Counted from the stretch's first letter, positions 1-11,780 are shown. The stretch: DNA of 64,000 nucleotides from Rhizomys pruinosus (GCA_009823505.1 VZQC01002896.1:1860775-1924774), one strand, 5' to 3'. The notes: generated by a model not told the origin, from the sequence alone. Made by a program: numbers and translations.

Positions 1-86
1 CCAGGCTGGCCTTGAACTCACAAAGATCCACCTGCCTCTGCCTCCTGAGTGCTAGGATTAAAGGCGTGCACCACCATGCATGGCTG
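1..86 (-). repeat. B1 SINE, cut by window edge
   Basis: Antisense B1 body ending in CACCACCATGCATGGCTG. Confidence 0.9.
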
Positions 87-409
87 AGAAAGTTGTTGGT
101 GGGGGTGGAGAGAAAGTATCATAATGGGTCAGGCTGCCCTTGAATTTGCTGTCTCTATGCATCTAGGGTTGACTTGTTCTCATCCTGTGTCAGCCTCTCT
201 TTTGTGCTAGGATTAGAGCCATGCACACTGTGTTGAGACAGTATTTGTCAGAAAACATGTTTGTGGAGTCATTCTCTTTTTACACTCTGAGTAGTTTCTG
301 GAGATCTAACTCAGTTCATCATGCTTGGCAGTTCAAGCTCGACCTGCTAGGGCTGTCTCAGAACCCATCGTTTACTATTTCATTTGTTCTGTGATTTTTT
401 TAATTATTA

Positions 410-560
410 TTTTTTTATTTTTTTGAGACAGGGTCTCCCTTTAGTCCCAGCTGGCCTGGAGCTCACTATGTAGATCAGGCCAGACTTGAACTCACAGAGA
501 TCCACCTGCCTCTGCCTCCTGAATGCTGGGATTAAAGGTGTGCGCCACCACACCCAGCTT
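410..560 (-). repeat. B1 SINE
   Basis: T-rich start, then GAGACAGGGTCTCCC through CACCACACCCAGC. Confidence 0.9.
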
Positions 561-569
561 CTGTGATGT

Positions 570-760
570 TATTTTATTTATTCATTTGTGTGTGTGTTTG
601 CACATTTGTGTGCCACAATGCACTTATGGAGATCAGATGATAACTTGTGAGAGTTGATTATTTCCTTCCACTGTGTGGGTTACAGGGATCAAACTTAGGT
701 TGTCAGACTTGGCACCAAGTACCTTTACTTCATCTGCTGAAGTAAGCCATCACACCGGCC
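570..760 (-). repeat. Old B3-like SINE
   Basis: Degenerate antisense match to the B2/B3 class: GGGATCAAACTTAGGTTG and a tRNA-like head near 730-760. Confidence 0.6.
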
Positions 761-800
761 CTCAATTTGTTCTTATAAACCATGGCAATAAAAGTAAATA

Positions 801-990
801 GATGGGTGCTCGAGAGATGGATCAGCAGCTAAGAACACTGGCTTCTCTTGCAGAGGACCTGGGTTCATCTCCCAACACTCAGATAGTGGCTAACAACCGT
901 CAGTACCTCCTCTGGGTATTGCTAACATGTAGTACACTTACAGTGTTTTATATGCATATAAAACATTCACACATAAAATTAGGATTAAAA
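801..990 (+). repeat. B2-class SINE, diverged
   Basis: Starts as a diverged GGGCTGGAGAGATGG head with A and B boxes; ends AAAACATTCACACATAAAAT. Confidence 0.8.
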
Positions 991-1016
991 ATTTTTATAA
1001 AAGTAAATAGATTATT

Positions 1017-1278
1017 GGGGGCTGGAGAGATGGCCTAGCGGTTAAGAGCGCCGACTGCTCTTACAGAGGACCCGGGTTCGATCCCCAGCACCCACATGGC
1101 GGCCAAGAGCCGTCTGAAACTCCAATTCCAGGAGAACTCCAGCTCCAGGGGAATCCGAGACCCTCTTCTGACCTCCGCGGCGTTGCACGACACGGGTGCA
1201 CAGACTTGCATGCAGGCAGTACATTCACACACATACAGAACTAAATAAAATTAATAAAAAAAAAAAAAAAAAAAAAAA
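1017..1278 (+). repeat. B2-class SINE, subfamily with internal duplication
   Basis: Full length, A and B boxes intact; a 17-20 bp tandem duplication (AACTCCAATTCCAGGAG / AACTCCAGCTCCAGGGG) and an A-rich tail. Confidence 0.92.
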
Positions 1279-1327
1279 GGTAGTAGTAGTTATTAAACTA
1301 GGATTATTTAAAAAAAAACCCCATGTA

Positions 1328-1555
1328 CTGGGGGCTATTGATGAGCATCAGCCTTAAGAGCACGCTCTTGGAGGGACCTGGGTTTGATTCCTAGCATCCC
1401 ACCTGCGGCTCACGAACCGTCTTTAAAAACCTTTTTTTTTCCAGTTCCAGGGGAATCCGACACTCTCTTCTACCTCCACAGACATTCAACAACATGGGTG
1501 CATCCAACTACATGCAGACAAGTACTGATACACATAAAAAAAGTTAAATAAATTA
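1328..1555 (+). repeat. B2-class SINE, degraded
   Basis: Recognisable head and GACACTCTCTTCTACCTCC middle with many changes. Confidence 0.65.
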
Positions 1556-1835
1556 GGGGCTGGAGAGATTGGCCTAGCGCGTTTTAAGAGCGCCGACCGC
1601 TCTACCAGAGGACCCGGTTCGATCCCCAGCAACCCCACATGGCCACGCCGGGGACACCGTCTGAAAACTTCCAATCCAGGAGAATCCCCCCAGTTCCAGG
1701 GGGAATCCGCCACCCTCTTCTGACATCCGCGGCATTGCAGACACGGGTGCACAGACTGCATGCAGACAGGACATTCATACATATACGGAAAATAAATAAA
1801 AGTAATAAAAAAATAAAATAAAACATAAAAATATA
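1556..1835 (+). repeat. B2-class SINE with many 1-3 base insertions
   Basis: Same subfamily as 1017-1278 but with extra bases at several points (GCGCGTTTTAAGAG, AGCAACCCCACATGG). Confidence 0.85.
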
Positions 1836-1870
1836 ACCGTTATGTGTTACATTTTTTTAAAGTTAGATAA

Positions 1871-1945
1871 TACCTGGGTGTGGTGGCACAAACCTGTAAT
1901 CCCAGCACTCTGATAATAGAGGCAGGCATATCTCTGAGGTTATAT
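1871..1945 (+). repeat. B1 SINE fragment
   Basis: 5' half of B1 (GGTGTGGTGGCACAAACC, GAGGCAGGCATATCTC). Confidence 0.75.
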
Positions 1946-2203
1946 ATGTATACCACATTTTCTTTTAATTTTTCATGTTGATGGACATCTAGGCTGGTTT
2001 ATGTCTTGGCTGTTGTGTGTGAATAGTGTAGTAAATATGAATGTTTGGGCGTCCATATTTACCTAGAGTGGCCTGTAGTAGTTCTATTTTTACAGTTTTG
2101 AGGAACTTGTTCCTGATTTCTGTAGTGCTTGTGCAATAGTTACATTCCTGTCAACAGTATATAAGGTGTTTGGCTAATTTATTTTGGGTGTTTTTCTCTC
2201 TGT

Positions 2204-2462
2204 AGACCAGTCTGGCATTGAACTCTCAGCGATCCCCCTGCCTCTGCCTTCCCAGTGCTGGAATTAAGGATGTGCACCACTTCACCCAGCCTACTGTTTT
2301 TTGTTTGGGGTTTTTTTTTTTTTCTTTTTTTTTCTTTTTTTTTTTTTTTTTTTTTTTTTTTGAGGCAGGATCTCCCTGCAACCAGGCTAACCTCAGATTC
2401 CTAGAATATGCATCAGTCTCTCCTGTGTGCTAGGATTAGGCTCATGAGCTGCCATGCCCATT
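2204..2462 (-). repeat. Two diverged B1 fragments
   Basis: 2204-2292 and 2340-2462, with a long T tract between them. Confidence 0.7.
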
Positions 2463-2492
2463 GTGTCTGCATATTGTTTTTCCCTGTGTTTT

Positions 2493-2635
2493 CCTCTGGT
2501 GGCGCACACCTTTAATCTCCACACTCTGAAGGCAGAGACAGGCACATCTCTATGAGTTCAAGGCCAGCCTAGTCTACATAGTGAGTTCCAGAGCAGCTGG
2601 GTCTACAGGGAGACCCATTCTCAAAAAAGACCCCA
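2493..2635 (+). repeat. B1 SINE
   Basis: GGTGGCGCACACCTTTAATC through AGACCCATTCTC. Confidence 0.88.
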
Positions 2636-2776
2636 CTTTTCTGGGGGGGGTTAGTAAAAGAGAGATACCTCCTTTAATTCTTTAATATATGGGTATCCAG
2701 AGCCTTTTGTTGAAGTGATTACCTTTTCTCCAAAGTATCTTGGTGCCTTTATCAAAAATTAGGTGGTTATAGCTGT

Positions 2777-3085
2777 GTGGATTTGTATATTGTCTTAGCT
2801 TCTCTATTGTATGATAAAAATGCTGGCCAAAACCAACTTTGGGAGGAAAGGGTTTATTTTATCTTTCATCTCCAAGGTCACACTTCATCATTGACTAAGC
2901 CCAAGGTAGGAACTCAAAGCAAGAAAGTGGAGCACAGACCACGGAGGATCACCGCTTACTGGCTTGCTTCCCTGGCCCATGCTCAGCCCCCTTTCTTACA
3001 CAACAGAGAAGAGTGACACTGTCCCACAGATGGGGCCACAGGCCAACCCAAGGGTGTGTCAAGTTGACACTAAAGTTGTCCAGTA
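2777..3085 (+). repeat. Rodent interspersed repeat, family not resolved
   Basis: Resembles a common rodent repeat with GGAGGAAAGGGTTTATTTTA near 2840 and GTGTCAAGTTGACACTAAA at the end. The short ORFs inside are incidental. Confidence 0.55.
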
Positions 3086-3384
3086 CAGTCTAGTCTTTTA
3101 TCTTGACTTAATAAAACTAGAGGTGCAGAGGCATTTCACTGCATGATAAAACCAAGACACGACCGTTTTTTCAGCCCTGCTGCTTTTGCTCCAAAGCAGA
3201 CACGGTCCTGGAGCATCTGGGAGTCCAGGCCACCTACAACGTGGGCCTGCTTTCACCTCAGGGGACTTGTTCTTTCCACGTTAAGGGTTTGGTTTCTGTT
3301 GGGGTGTATGTATGTGTGTTTAATCAGTTAATCCTTTTCAGTTTTCCTAGTTACTTTTAATTTCTGTGTTTTAAAATGACAGAT

Positions 3385-3495
3385 GTATTGGGTACGGCAG
3401 CTTCTGCCTGTCATACCAACTTTAGGGGCCTGTGACCTGTACACTGCTGTGAGTTTGAGGCCAGCCTGGGCTACAAAGGGGACCCTGTCTTAACC
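3385..3495 (+). repeat. Old B1-like fragment
   Basis: GTTTGAGGCCAGCCTGGGCTAC and a diverged 5' half. Confidence 0.6.
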
Positions 3496-3639
3496 TCTAC
3501 CTTCTCTCTCCTGCTTCTCTAAAAGAATAAAGTTCTAAAATAAATAGAATCATTATAGGTAGCTAATTTTGTAGGTGGAGGGATTGGGTTAATCCCCCCC
3601 TCCTTTTTTTTTCCCCCCTCTGGTGGTGGTGGGTTTTTT

Positions 3640-3893
3640 TTTTTTTTTTAATTTTTTTTAATTAATTTTATTTATTTCTGTATGTGTATGAATGTACTGT
3701 CTGCATGCAGGTCTGTGCACCCGTGTCGTGCGATGCCGTGGAGGTCAGAAGAGGGTCTCGGATTCCCCTGGAGCTGGAGTTCTCCTGGAATTGGAGATTC
3801 AGACGGTTCTCGGCCGCCATGTGGGTGCTGGGGATCGAACCCGGGTCCTCTGTAAGAGCAGTCGGTGCTCTTAACCGCTAGGCCATCTCTCCG
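3640..3893 (-). repeat. B2-class SINE, duplication subfamily
   Basis: Antisense, full length, ends CTAGGCCATCTCTCC. Confidence 0.92.
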
Positions 3894-3929
3894 TGGGTTT
3901 TTTGTTGTTGTTGTTGTTGATGTTGGTTT

Positions 3930-4366
3930 TTTTGGTATTTTTGAGACAGGATCTCCCTTTAGTCCCAGCTGGCCTGGAGCTCACTCTGTAGACCAGGCTT
4001 GCCTTGAACTCACAGAGATCCCCCTGCCTCTGCCTCCCAAGTGCTAGGATTGAAGGCGTCACACCCGGCTTTGCTTTGTTTTTTGATGCAGAGCCCACTA
4101 TGTAACCCAAGGTATCCTCACTGGTGATGCTCCCGCCTCAGTCTCACAAATACTGCATCATGTCATGCAGTTAGTACCCTTTTGTGTTTTTTTTTTTTGT
4201 GGGGGGGAGGTTGTCCCCCCACCCCCGCCCCAGTCTTTTTGAGATGGGGTCTCCCTTTAGTCCCAGCTGGCCTGGAGCTCACTCTGTAGACCATGCTATG
4301 CTGGCCTTGAACTCACAGAGATCCGCCTGCATGTAAGATTAAATGTATGCGCCACCACACCTGGCT
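3930..4366 (-). repeat. Two antisense B1 SINEs
   Basis: 3930-4073 and 4231-4366, both with GAGTCCC-type TTTAGTCCCAGCTGGCCTGG cores. Confidence 0.88.
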
Positions 4367-4379
4367 ACAGATAGTACCC

Positions 4380-4630
4380 TTTGAAGACAGAAGAGGAGAT
4401 CAGATTCCTAAACTGGAGTTATAGACAGTTGTTATTAGCCATATGAGTGCTAGGAATTGATTGAGCCCCAGTCTTTTGCAAGAACAGGCAGTGCTCTGAA
4501 CTGCTGAGTCAGGAGTTGTGGTACAAACCTTAATCCCAACATGGTACAGGCAGAGGCAGGCAGATCTCTATGAGATCCAGGATAGCTGGGAATACAGGAA
4601 GACCCTGTCCAAAAAGACAAAAAAAAAAAA
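4380..4630. repeat. B2/B3-class fragment (-) followed by B1 (+)
   Basis: 4380-4508 antisense B2/B3 head half; 4508-4630 sense B1. Confidence 0.7.
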
Positions 4631-5004
4631 TCTAGATTTTAATTTTTTTTGTATTCAGGTTGATTTTGTCAAACCTGTATTTAGAGTGAACTTCATTGGC
4701 TTGATTACTTTGAACCATATGATCTCTGCATTTCATGCAGAATAGTGTCTTATTAAGTCTAGGCTGGCCTAACTCTCATCTGTGCAGCCAAAGGTAACTT
4801 TGAATTCCTCGCCCTTCTACTCCCATCTCCACCTGGAATTACAGACTTGCCTAGCTATTTCTCTTCATTTTGTCTCTTCATCTATTTTTGGAGTGCTAGC
4901 TATAAGTACTACTGAAGTATCCCATTCCCCAACCCTATTTTTCTTTGTGTCCCAGAAAAATTATTCTGAATATTAAAATGTTTATATTTTTCAAATCAGG
5001 ATTC

Positions 5005-5225
5005 TCAGGTTTGTTTGGGTTTTTTTTTTTTATATGTTTTTACTGAATTTTTGTGGCTTTCATACATCTTAACTATATTTAGGCCCCCCTGCCCAATAGC
5101 ACCCTCTCCCCCATATCCTGCTGACAGGACTTCGAGCATTTTGTCATACTTGTCAAGGCCTATTGAGTCAAACTTGTACACCCGAATGTCCCTTGGCATG
5201 TGTTCATCCACTAGAGCCAGGTAGG
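5005..5225 (-). pseudogene. Possible processed pseudogene fragment, parent unknown
   Basis: On the minus strand an open frame runs into an A tract (plus-strand T tract at 5021-5033), as a retrocopy would. The translation looks protein-like (DEHMPRDIRVYKFDSIG and KYDKMLEVLS) rather than SINE-derived. I do not recognise the parent gene and could not find clear target-site duplications. Confidence 0.35.
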
Positions 5226-5276
5226 CCTATCTTGTGTCACTCCACACAGTTTTAAAACACAGCAATTCTCAGACTG

Positions 5277-5400
5277 GGCTTGTTAGCAAGTGTCTTTAAT
5301 CCTAGCCTTGGGAAGCAAAGGCTGGCATGCAGATCTCTTGTGAGATTGAGGCCAGCCTGGTCCATGTAGTGACTTCCAGGTGTGCTAGGACTAGGGAGAC
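5277..5400 (+). repeat. B1-like fragment, diverged
   Basis: TTTAATCCTAGCCTTGGGAA and GAGGCCAGCCTGGTCCATG. Confidence 0.65.
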
Positions 5401-5509
5401 CACCCCATCCATCCTCCTCCCCCCACAAAAAATCAACTTCCTCCCCCAGCAGTGATCAGTTGCCAGTAGTAGTTTGTTGCCAAACTTGTCACCCTCTGCC
5501 CGTTTCCCC

Positions 5510-5860
5510 AGTTCTGTGCTGCTTTTTGTCTTAGTTTTTATGGGTCTTGTGCATGCTTTTGCCATTACTGTAAGTTCACATGAGCAATGTCCTAGGAGCC
5601 TGTAAGACTCATGCACCTCTTCCTCTGGCTCTTAACATTCTCTCTGCCCCCTCTTCTGAAATGGTTCCTAAGCCCTGGGTGGATGAAGTTTAATACAAGA
5701 ACCCACATTCTACAGTCTGTTATTCTCTACACATTGGCCAGTTGTGGTCCTTGTGTTCAGTGCCCTCTGTGGTATAGGAAGCTTCACTGCTGAGAATTGA
5801 GAGGTTCTTCAGGATTCTCCCTAGCCCTTGTCCACTGTGCTCTCTGAGCCTTCGGTGTAG
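5510..5860. repeat. LINE-1 3'-region-like repeat
   Basis: Resembles the rodent L1 3' region I know from its CTCTTCCTCTGGCTCTTA and TTATTCTCTACACATTGGCC phrases. Strand and family not settled. Confidence 0.45.
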
Positions 5861-5907
5861 GGGTTCCGTTGCAGATGTTTCATTTAGGGTTTAATGTCTC
5901 ACAAAAA

Positions 5908-6040
5908 CACCTAATCCTAGCACTTGGGAGGCAGAGGCAGGCGGATCTCTGTGAGTTCAAGGCCAACCTGCTCTACAGAGTGAGCTCCAGGCCAGCTGGG
6001 ACTAAAGGGAGACCCTGTCTCAAAAATATAAAAAAAAAAC
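5908..6040 (+). repeat. B1 SINE
   Basis: CTAATCCTAGCACTTGGGAG through GACCCTGTCTC. Confidence 0.9.
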
Positions 6041-6117
6041 CCCACAATATATATATATATATTTTTTTTTTTCCATCTATTGGAATAGAGGCTTCTTTGA
6101 TTAATTATAAATGGTAT

Positions 6118-6336
6118 ACTGGGCTAGAGAAATGGCCTAGTGGTTAGGAACACTGACTGCTCTTGCGGAGGACCCGGATTCGATCCTCAGCACCCACATG
6201 GTGGCTAAGAACCATCTTGAACTCCAGTTCCAGGGGAATCCGACACCCTCTTCTGACCTCCTCGGCATTGCACGACACTGGTGCACAAACCTACATGCAG
6301 ACAGTACATTCATACACATAAAAAAATAAATAAAGT
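6118..6336 (+). repeat. B2-class SINE, no-duplication subfamily
   Basis: Full length, ends GACAGTACATTCATACACAT. Confidence 0.92.
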
Positions 6337-6560
6337 ACCTGGTATACTTGTCTGTAAATATAAAGATCCATATTTCGCCTATAGTAAGAAGTTACATTTA
6401 TCTAGGGATGTGACACTTAGTTTTCTCTAAGATCTATGACCTCTCCAGCCATGTGTATTTGGCTGTGTTTCCAGTGCCACACATGTTCCACCCCATTGAG
6501 TGGACTTTAACTCCAGTTAGGTAGCTGTTGATTACCCCCAAGATAAAAAGTACCAATACT

Positions 6561-6703
6561 GCCGGGCGTGGTGGCGCACACCTTTAATCCTAGCACTTGG
6601 GAGCCTGAGGCAGGCAGATCACTGTAAGTTCAAGGCCAGCCTGGTCTACAGAGTGAGTTCCAGGACAACCAGAGCTACAGGGAGATCCTGTCTCAAAAAG
6701 ACC

Positions 6704-6732
<29 letters not shown>
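6561..6732 (+). repeat. B1 SINE, young
   Basis: Starts GCCGGGCGTGGTGGCGCAC, near consensus, long A tail. Confidence 0.95.
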
Positions 6733-6734
<2 letters not shown>

Positions 6735-7185
6735 CCAGTACTGGACCAATATAGTTTGCCACATTGGACATAGTTGTGGTTATTCAACTTTAAAACTGGG
6801 ATTGGACCATTAATTGAGGTTTTTTTTTTTTTCCCCTCCCTTAGTAGCTTGAATAGTGTCCTCCAAAACTATGAGAGCTAGTCTTCAAGGCTTCCAGGTC
6901 TGTTCTAGCTCCATCACTCTTAAGTGCTGTGCCTGAAGTATGTCCTATCCTCAGCAATAGGGTCTTACCCTCTAATTCTGGGAGATAATCAAGGGCTGTG
7001 GAAATAGCCTTTGTTTTGGAGTCTCTTGGAAAACCCACACCATCAACTAGAAGAGAAGGATCCCCTGTATGTTACTGTGTTTTTTGTTCTATGGCCTTCA
7101 GCTATGCACATATATAGATATTATACATTTTTTTTCCTCAGGTTTTTGAACCAAGAGTTTTTTGTTTTTTGTTTTTTGTTTTTTA

Positions 7186-7440
7186 AGACAGAGTCTCCCT
7201 GTACCCCAGCCGGCCTGGAACTCAGCTGGCTTGAACTCTGGAATTAAAGGTGTGCACTACCATGCCTGGCTTTCCCTCTGTTTTGTTTTTTTGTGTGTGT
7301 GTTTTTGTTTTGTTTTTGTTTTGGGGGTGGATAGGGTTAGGGCAAAATAAACAAAAAAGAAATTTTTTGGTCTTTTTTTAGACAGGGTCTCCCTGTAGCC
7401 CAGCTGTCTTGGAACTCACCCTTCTGTCTTTATGCCGGCT
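7186..7440 (-). repeat. Two antisense B1 fragments
   Basis: 7186-7273 with an internal deletion, and 7375-7425. Confidence 0.75.
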
Positions 7441-7653
7441 AAGCATTATTTATTTCTCCTGTCTCCACCTTTCACTTCCCTTCCCAACCAAGGTTGCCCT
7501 GTTTTACTCATTTTTCCCTTGACAGTACCTCTCTCCTGAGATTCCACCTCTCTTGAGCTCCTCCTTGATGCCCATAGTTCCTTGTATCTCTTTAGTCACT
7601 TCCCAATCAAATACCTGAATTTTAACTATTTCACCTCTAGTAACACCTGTTTC

Positions 7654-7662
<9 letters not shown>

Positions 7663-7685
<23 letters not shown>

Positions 7686-7686
7686 C
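7663..7686. repeat. (CT)n microsatellite
   Basis: Uninterrupted CT run of about 12 units. Confidence 0.9.
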
Positions 7687-7897
7687 CACCCCCCCTGTAG
7701 TTGTATTAGTATATATAGTCACATTCATGGATTTAGTATTTAAATCCACAAATGACAGAAAACACATTGTTTTTCTGAATCTTTGTTACTTCACTTATTG
7801 TAACTGTTTCTAGTTCCATCCATTTACCTGCCAAATTCATGATATCATATTTACTACTGAGTAGAACTCCGTTGTGTAAATGCACCACGTTTTAATT

Positions 7898-8045
7898 TAA
7901 TTTTTTTTTTTTTTTTGGTGTTTTTGAGACAAAGTCTCTCTGTAGCCCAGCTGCCCTGGAACTTGTTCTTTAAACCAGGCTTGACTTGAAGTCACAGAGA
8001 TCTGCCTGCTTCTGGGATTAAAGGTGTATACCACCACACACATTT
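7898..8045 (-). repeat. B1 SINE
   Basis: T tract, then antisense B1 to CCACCACAC. Confidence 0.88.
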
Positions 8046-8094
8046 TTATTATTCATTCTTCCAGTGGGTGACGATTATATGTTGTTGTTATTTT

Positions 8095-8322
8095 TTGTTT
8101 TTTATTTATGTGTAAATGTACTGTCTGCATGTAGGTTTGTGCACCCGTGTCGTGCAATGCCTCAGGGGTCAGAAGAGGGTGTCGGATTCCCCTAGAACTG
8201 GAATTCTCCTGGAATTGGAGTTACAGACGGTTCTCAGCCGCCATGTGGGTGCTGGGGATGGAACCCGGGTCCTCTGCAAAAGCAGTCGGTGCTCTTAACC
8301 ACTAGGCCATCTCTCCAGCCCA
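8095..8322 (-). repeat. B2-class SINE, duplication subfamily
   Basis: Antisense, ends CATCTCTCCAGCCC. Confidence 0.93.
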
Positions 8323-8682
8323 GGTTGCTTCCATTTCTTAGTCTTGGACACCCAGTCAGGCATTCTGTCTCAGTCTCAGCCAGGCATGTGCATAAAGAGA
8401 AGTGATCAAAATTCTTCCAACTTCGTACCTAAGCAATGAAAATACTCTATCCATGTGTTACCCAGTGTAAATTTGAATCCTCAAAAGTTAAGAGTTGCAG
8501 TGTAGTTCCAAAGTTCTTCGGAGAAAATTGTATTTGCTAAGCTCATGTCAACTTGTTCAGAAGATTTACCTGTTCTGTTTTTTTGTTTGTTTGTTTTTTA
8601 ATACCTAGTAACCAAATGTATGACATCCAGGAGATAACAACTTAGGTGGTTAGATAGCCTGAAATGTTGGCATATCTACAGG

Positions 8683-8812
8683 CCTGTGTAGCACAGTAGC
8701 ACATATCTTTAGTCCCAGTTATTGGGAAACTAAGGGAAGAGAGTCCCTTGTTCTCAGTAGTTGAAGGGCAGCCTGAGAAACATAGCAAGATACTGTGTCA
8801 AAAAATAATAAT
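8683..8812 (+). repeat. Old B1-like SINE
   Basis: CTTTAGTCCCAGTTATTGGG and GGCAGCCTGAGAAACATAG. Confidence 0.6.
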
Positions 8813-9083
8813 CTTAGTAGGCCTATAGGACATTAGCCATATTGTTGAAAAATACTAGGAAGAATGGGTTATAGACGACACTTAAGGATGTCCCTGGTTG
8901 TGGTCATGTCTATCTAAAGGAAGTATACTTCCTTTTTCTTGTGTTGGTGTTACAGTGGCAAGGAGGCTGTCCCTTTGTGATAGTATAGAGACTGACACAC
9001 ACCTAGATGCCCTGTGTGACAGCCAGTCCTCAGAACCTCTTGGTAGCATTTCTCTTCCCTTTCCTTTTTTTTTTTTTAAACAG

Positions 9084-9345
9084 CTAGAACAACAGAGGCA
9101 GCAATTGCTTACTGAACGCCAGAATTTCCACATGGAGCAGCTGAAATATGCTGAGTTACGAGCCCGACAACAAATGGAACAGCAGCAACATGGCCAGAAC
9201 CCCCAGCAAGGACACCAGCACGCAGGAGGACCTGGTCTGGCCCCACTTGGAACTGCAGGGCACCCTGGCATGTTGCCTCACCAGCAGCCCCCTCCTTACC
9301 CTCTGATGCATCATCAGATGCCTCCGCCCCATGCCCCCCAGCCAG
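9084..9345 (+). CDS. SMARCC1: SMARCC1 antepenultimate coding exon
   Basis: The acceptor is a long T tract ending aaacag at 9083; the donor is CCAG|GTAAG at 9345/9346. The exon is in frame from its first base and encodes the end of the C-terminal coiled coil (starting [15 protein letters not shown]), then a Q/H-rich stretch and a P/M/H-rich stretch ending PHAPQP. In the family this coiled coil contributes to dimerisation of the SMARCC subunits, and the low-complexity tail follows it. It ends in phase 1; the split codon is completed at 19128 as Gly. The leucine and glutamate heptad pattern is intact and there are no stops, so it is a functional exon. Confidence 0.96.
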
Positions 9346-10049
9346 GTAAGAAGAAAGTTTTTTTCACTGAAAAAGCTTGTCCATCTGTAATACACGCAGA
9401 TCATCAGAGAGGTTAACCTGGTGGGGCTGGGTTGTGTTGTATCGTGTCGTGTTTTGTTTTGTTTTGTTTTTAATAAAACCTATGGAAATTCTCCATTTGT
9501 CATGTACAGAATCATAGGTGGTTGAGTTCTGTCTATGTCATCACATAAATCCAGTTCTCTTTCCACAATCCTTTCCATTAGATACTTTGTCTTTGGGTGA
9601 ACAGGCTCTGAATGGGCAGTGTGTAAAAACCATACACTATGCATGTTTGCCCATCATCTCAACATTCACAAGGCAGAATGATTGTGATTTTTCAGGCCAG
9701 TCTGGGGTACATAATCACACTCCTGGCTCCAGAACTGTTGAGTCCTAGCAACAGGTTGGGTGAATTACTCTTAAATACTGATATCAGAGAAAATATTAAA
9801 TATACAATTAACATTCATGACTTATATTTCCACCATTTTCAGTTTTTTTCTAATGGACATGAGGTAATTATATATTACATTGTTTGTTAGTAGTAATCCT
9901 ATAAATTTGTTTGATTTGGGATTCTGTATTGTATAAGTGCTTTCCCAGTGCCAAAATCTCTGCTTTTTGGAATGGAATGAAGATATTCTGGCCAAAGTAT
10001 GCAAAGGAAGCCGGCAAAATCCTAGCACCTGACTTCCTCAGAGAAGAGA

Positions 10050-10298
10050 TTTGGGGGGGGGGGCACTTAGTCTCCCTAAGAGCCCCAGCTGTCCTGCAAC
10101 ACACTCTGTAGACCAGGCTGGCCTTGAACTCAAAAAAATCTGCCTGCCTCTTGCCTTCTGAGTGCTAGGATTAAAGGCGTATGCCACCACACACACTTAA
10201 AGATGGTTCTTAGCCGCCATGTGGGTACTGAGAATAGAATCCAGGTCCCCTGCAAGAGCAGTTGGCACTCTTAACTGCTGAGCTATCTCGCCAGCCCC
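10050..10298 (-). repeat. Chimeric SINE: B2-class head joined to B1
   Basis: On the minus strand about 100 bp of B2-class head (to CTAAGAACCATCTTTAA) runs straight into a B1 body; junction near 10197. Confidence 0.82.
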
Positions 10299-10468
10299 AA
10301 GGACAGATTTCTTAATACTTTATGGAAATAATCAGACATACCTGTCTGCAGAAACCATGACTACATGTAAAGTTAACATTTGACAGCTTGTGTTCTCAAC
10401 ACAAATTTTTTTTTTCCACAACCCAAATTACTTTAAGTAATTTTACTGGTGTTACCTAAAAATAGAGC

Positions 10469-10469
<1 letters not shown>

Positions 10470-10501
<32 letters not shown>
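10470..10501. repeat. (GT)n microsatellite
   Basis: About 15 GT units directly before a chimeric SINE. Confidence 0.92.
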
Positions 10502-10503
<2 letters not shown>

Positions 10504-10738
10504 AGACAGGGTCTCCCTGTAGCCACAGCTGGCCTGGAACTAGCCCCGTAGACCAGGCTGTCCTTGAACTCACAGAGATCTGCCTGCCTCTGCCTCCCAA
10601 GTGCTGGGATTAAAGGCATGTGCCACCATACCTGCCTTAAAGACAGTTCTTAGCTGCCATGTGGGTGCTGGGAATAGAACATGGGTCCTCTGCAAGAGCA
10701 GTCCGTGCTCCCAACCACTGAGCCATCTCTCCAGCCCC
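10500..10738 (-). repeat. Chimeric SINE: B2-class head joined to B1
   Basis: Same junction as at 10197, here near 10637; both halves well preserved. Confidence 0.85.
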
Positions 10739-10871
10739 GAGCTATGTAATTCTTTCACACACATATATACCCCTATTAAATAGCAGTTAGGGAATCTTAA
10801 CAGCATAGATTTAAAGTAATTTTCAACACAGTCATTTGAAAACTCAGTTCCTAGACCAAACAGGATGTTCT

Positions 10872-11012
10872 TACTTGGAATTTCAGCTGCTAAGAAGGCC
10901 ATCCTCAGTCGGATCTCTCTGAGTTCAAGGCCAGCCTGGTTTACATAGTGAGTTCCAGGCCAGCTGAGGATAAAGGGGGGAGACCCTATCTCAAAAATAC
11001 AAAAAAAAAAGG
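10872..11012 (+). repeat. B1 SINE
   Basis: Diverged 5' part, clear 3' part with A tail into which the next SINE abuts. Confidence 0.82.
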
Positions 11013-11233
11013 CCAGCCTCTAGTGGTTAAGAGTGCTGACTGCTCTTGCAGAGGACCCAGGTTCGATCCCCAGACCCACATGGCGGCTGAGAACAGTCTT
11101 TAACTCCAGTTCCAGGGGAATCCGACACCCTCTTCTGACCTCTGAGGCATTGCCTGACACGGGTGCACAGACCTGCATGCAGACAGTACATTCATACACA
11201 TAAAAAAATAAATAAAATTAAAAAAAAAAAAAG
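11013..11233 (+). repeat. B2-class SINE, 5' end trimmed
   Basis: Begins inside the A box (TAGTGGTTAAGAG); no-duplication subfamily. Confidence 0.88.
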
Positions 11234-11587
11234 GCCAGCCTCAACTTCATAGCAAGTTCTAGGCTAGCTTGGGCTATGAATTGAGACTTTACCTTTTTTA
11301 AAAAAAAAATCTTGCTGCTAATAGGTGTTGGGTTCCTTGGTCTTCACTTATACCATTTCACTTCTTGTTGTCCTTAGTTTGTAGCTGAAAGACTTGATAC
11401 ACTGCAAGGCCACATAACTTGATGGAGCCAGGATTCACACTGAGCTCCATCTAATTTCAAAGTAAAGCCAGTGTCATGATGCTTCCTCCTGTGCCAGATG
11501 GCTGAGAGGCAATTCCCAGAAGACCTGGATGCAGCTATTTTCCTAGTGAGGTAGCACTAGTAAATGAGTTGGTTCAAAATAACGTTG

Positions 11588-11780
11588 GTGTTGGAGAGAT
11601 TGCTCTGCTCTTAAGAGCATCCACTGCTCTTGCAGAGGACCTGGTTCCCTCTACCAGTACCCACATGACGCCTAAGAACCATCTTTAAGCCAGGCGTGGT
11701 GGTGCACGCCTTTAATCCTAACACTCGGAAGGCAGAGGCAGGCAGATCTCTGTGAGTTCAAGGCCAGCTGGGGCTATTAA
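11588..11780 (+). repeat. Chimeric SINE: B2-class head joined to B1
   Basis: Head 11588-11688, then GCCAGGCGTGGTGG; the B1 part is cut short near 11778. Confidence 0.84.
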
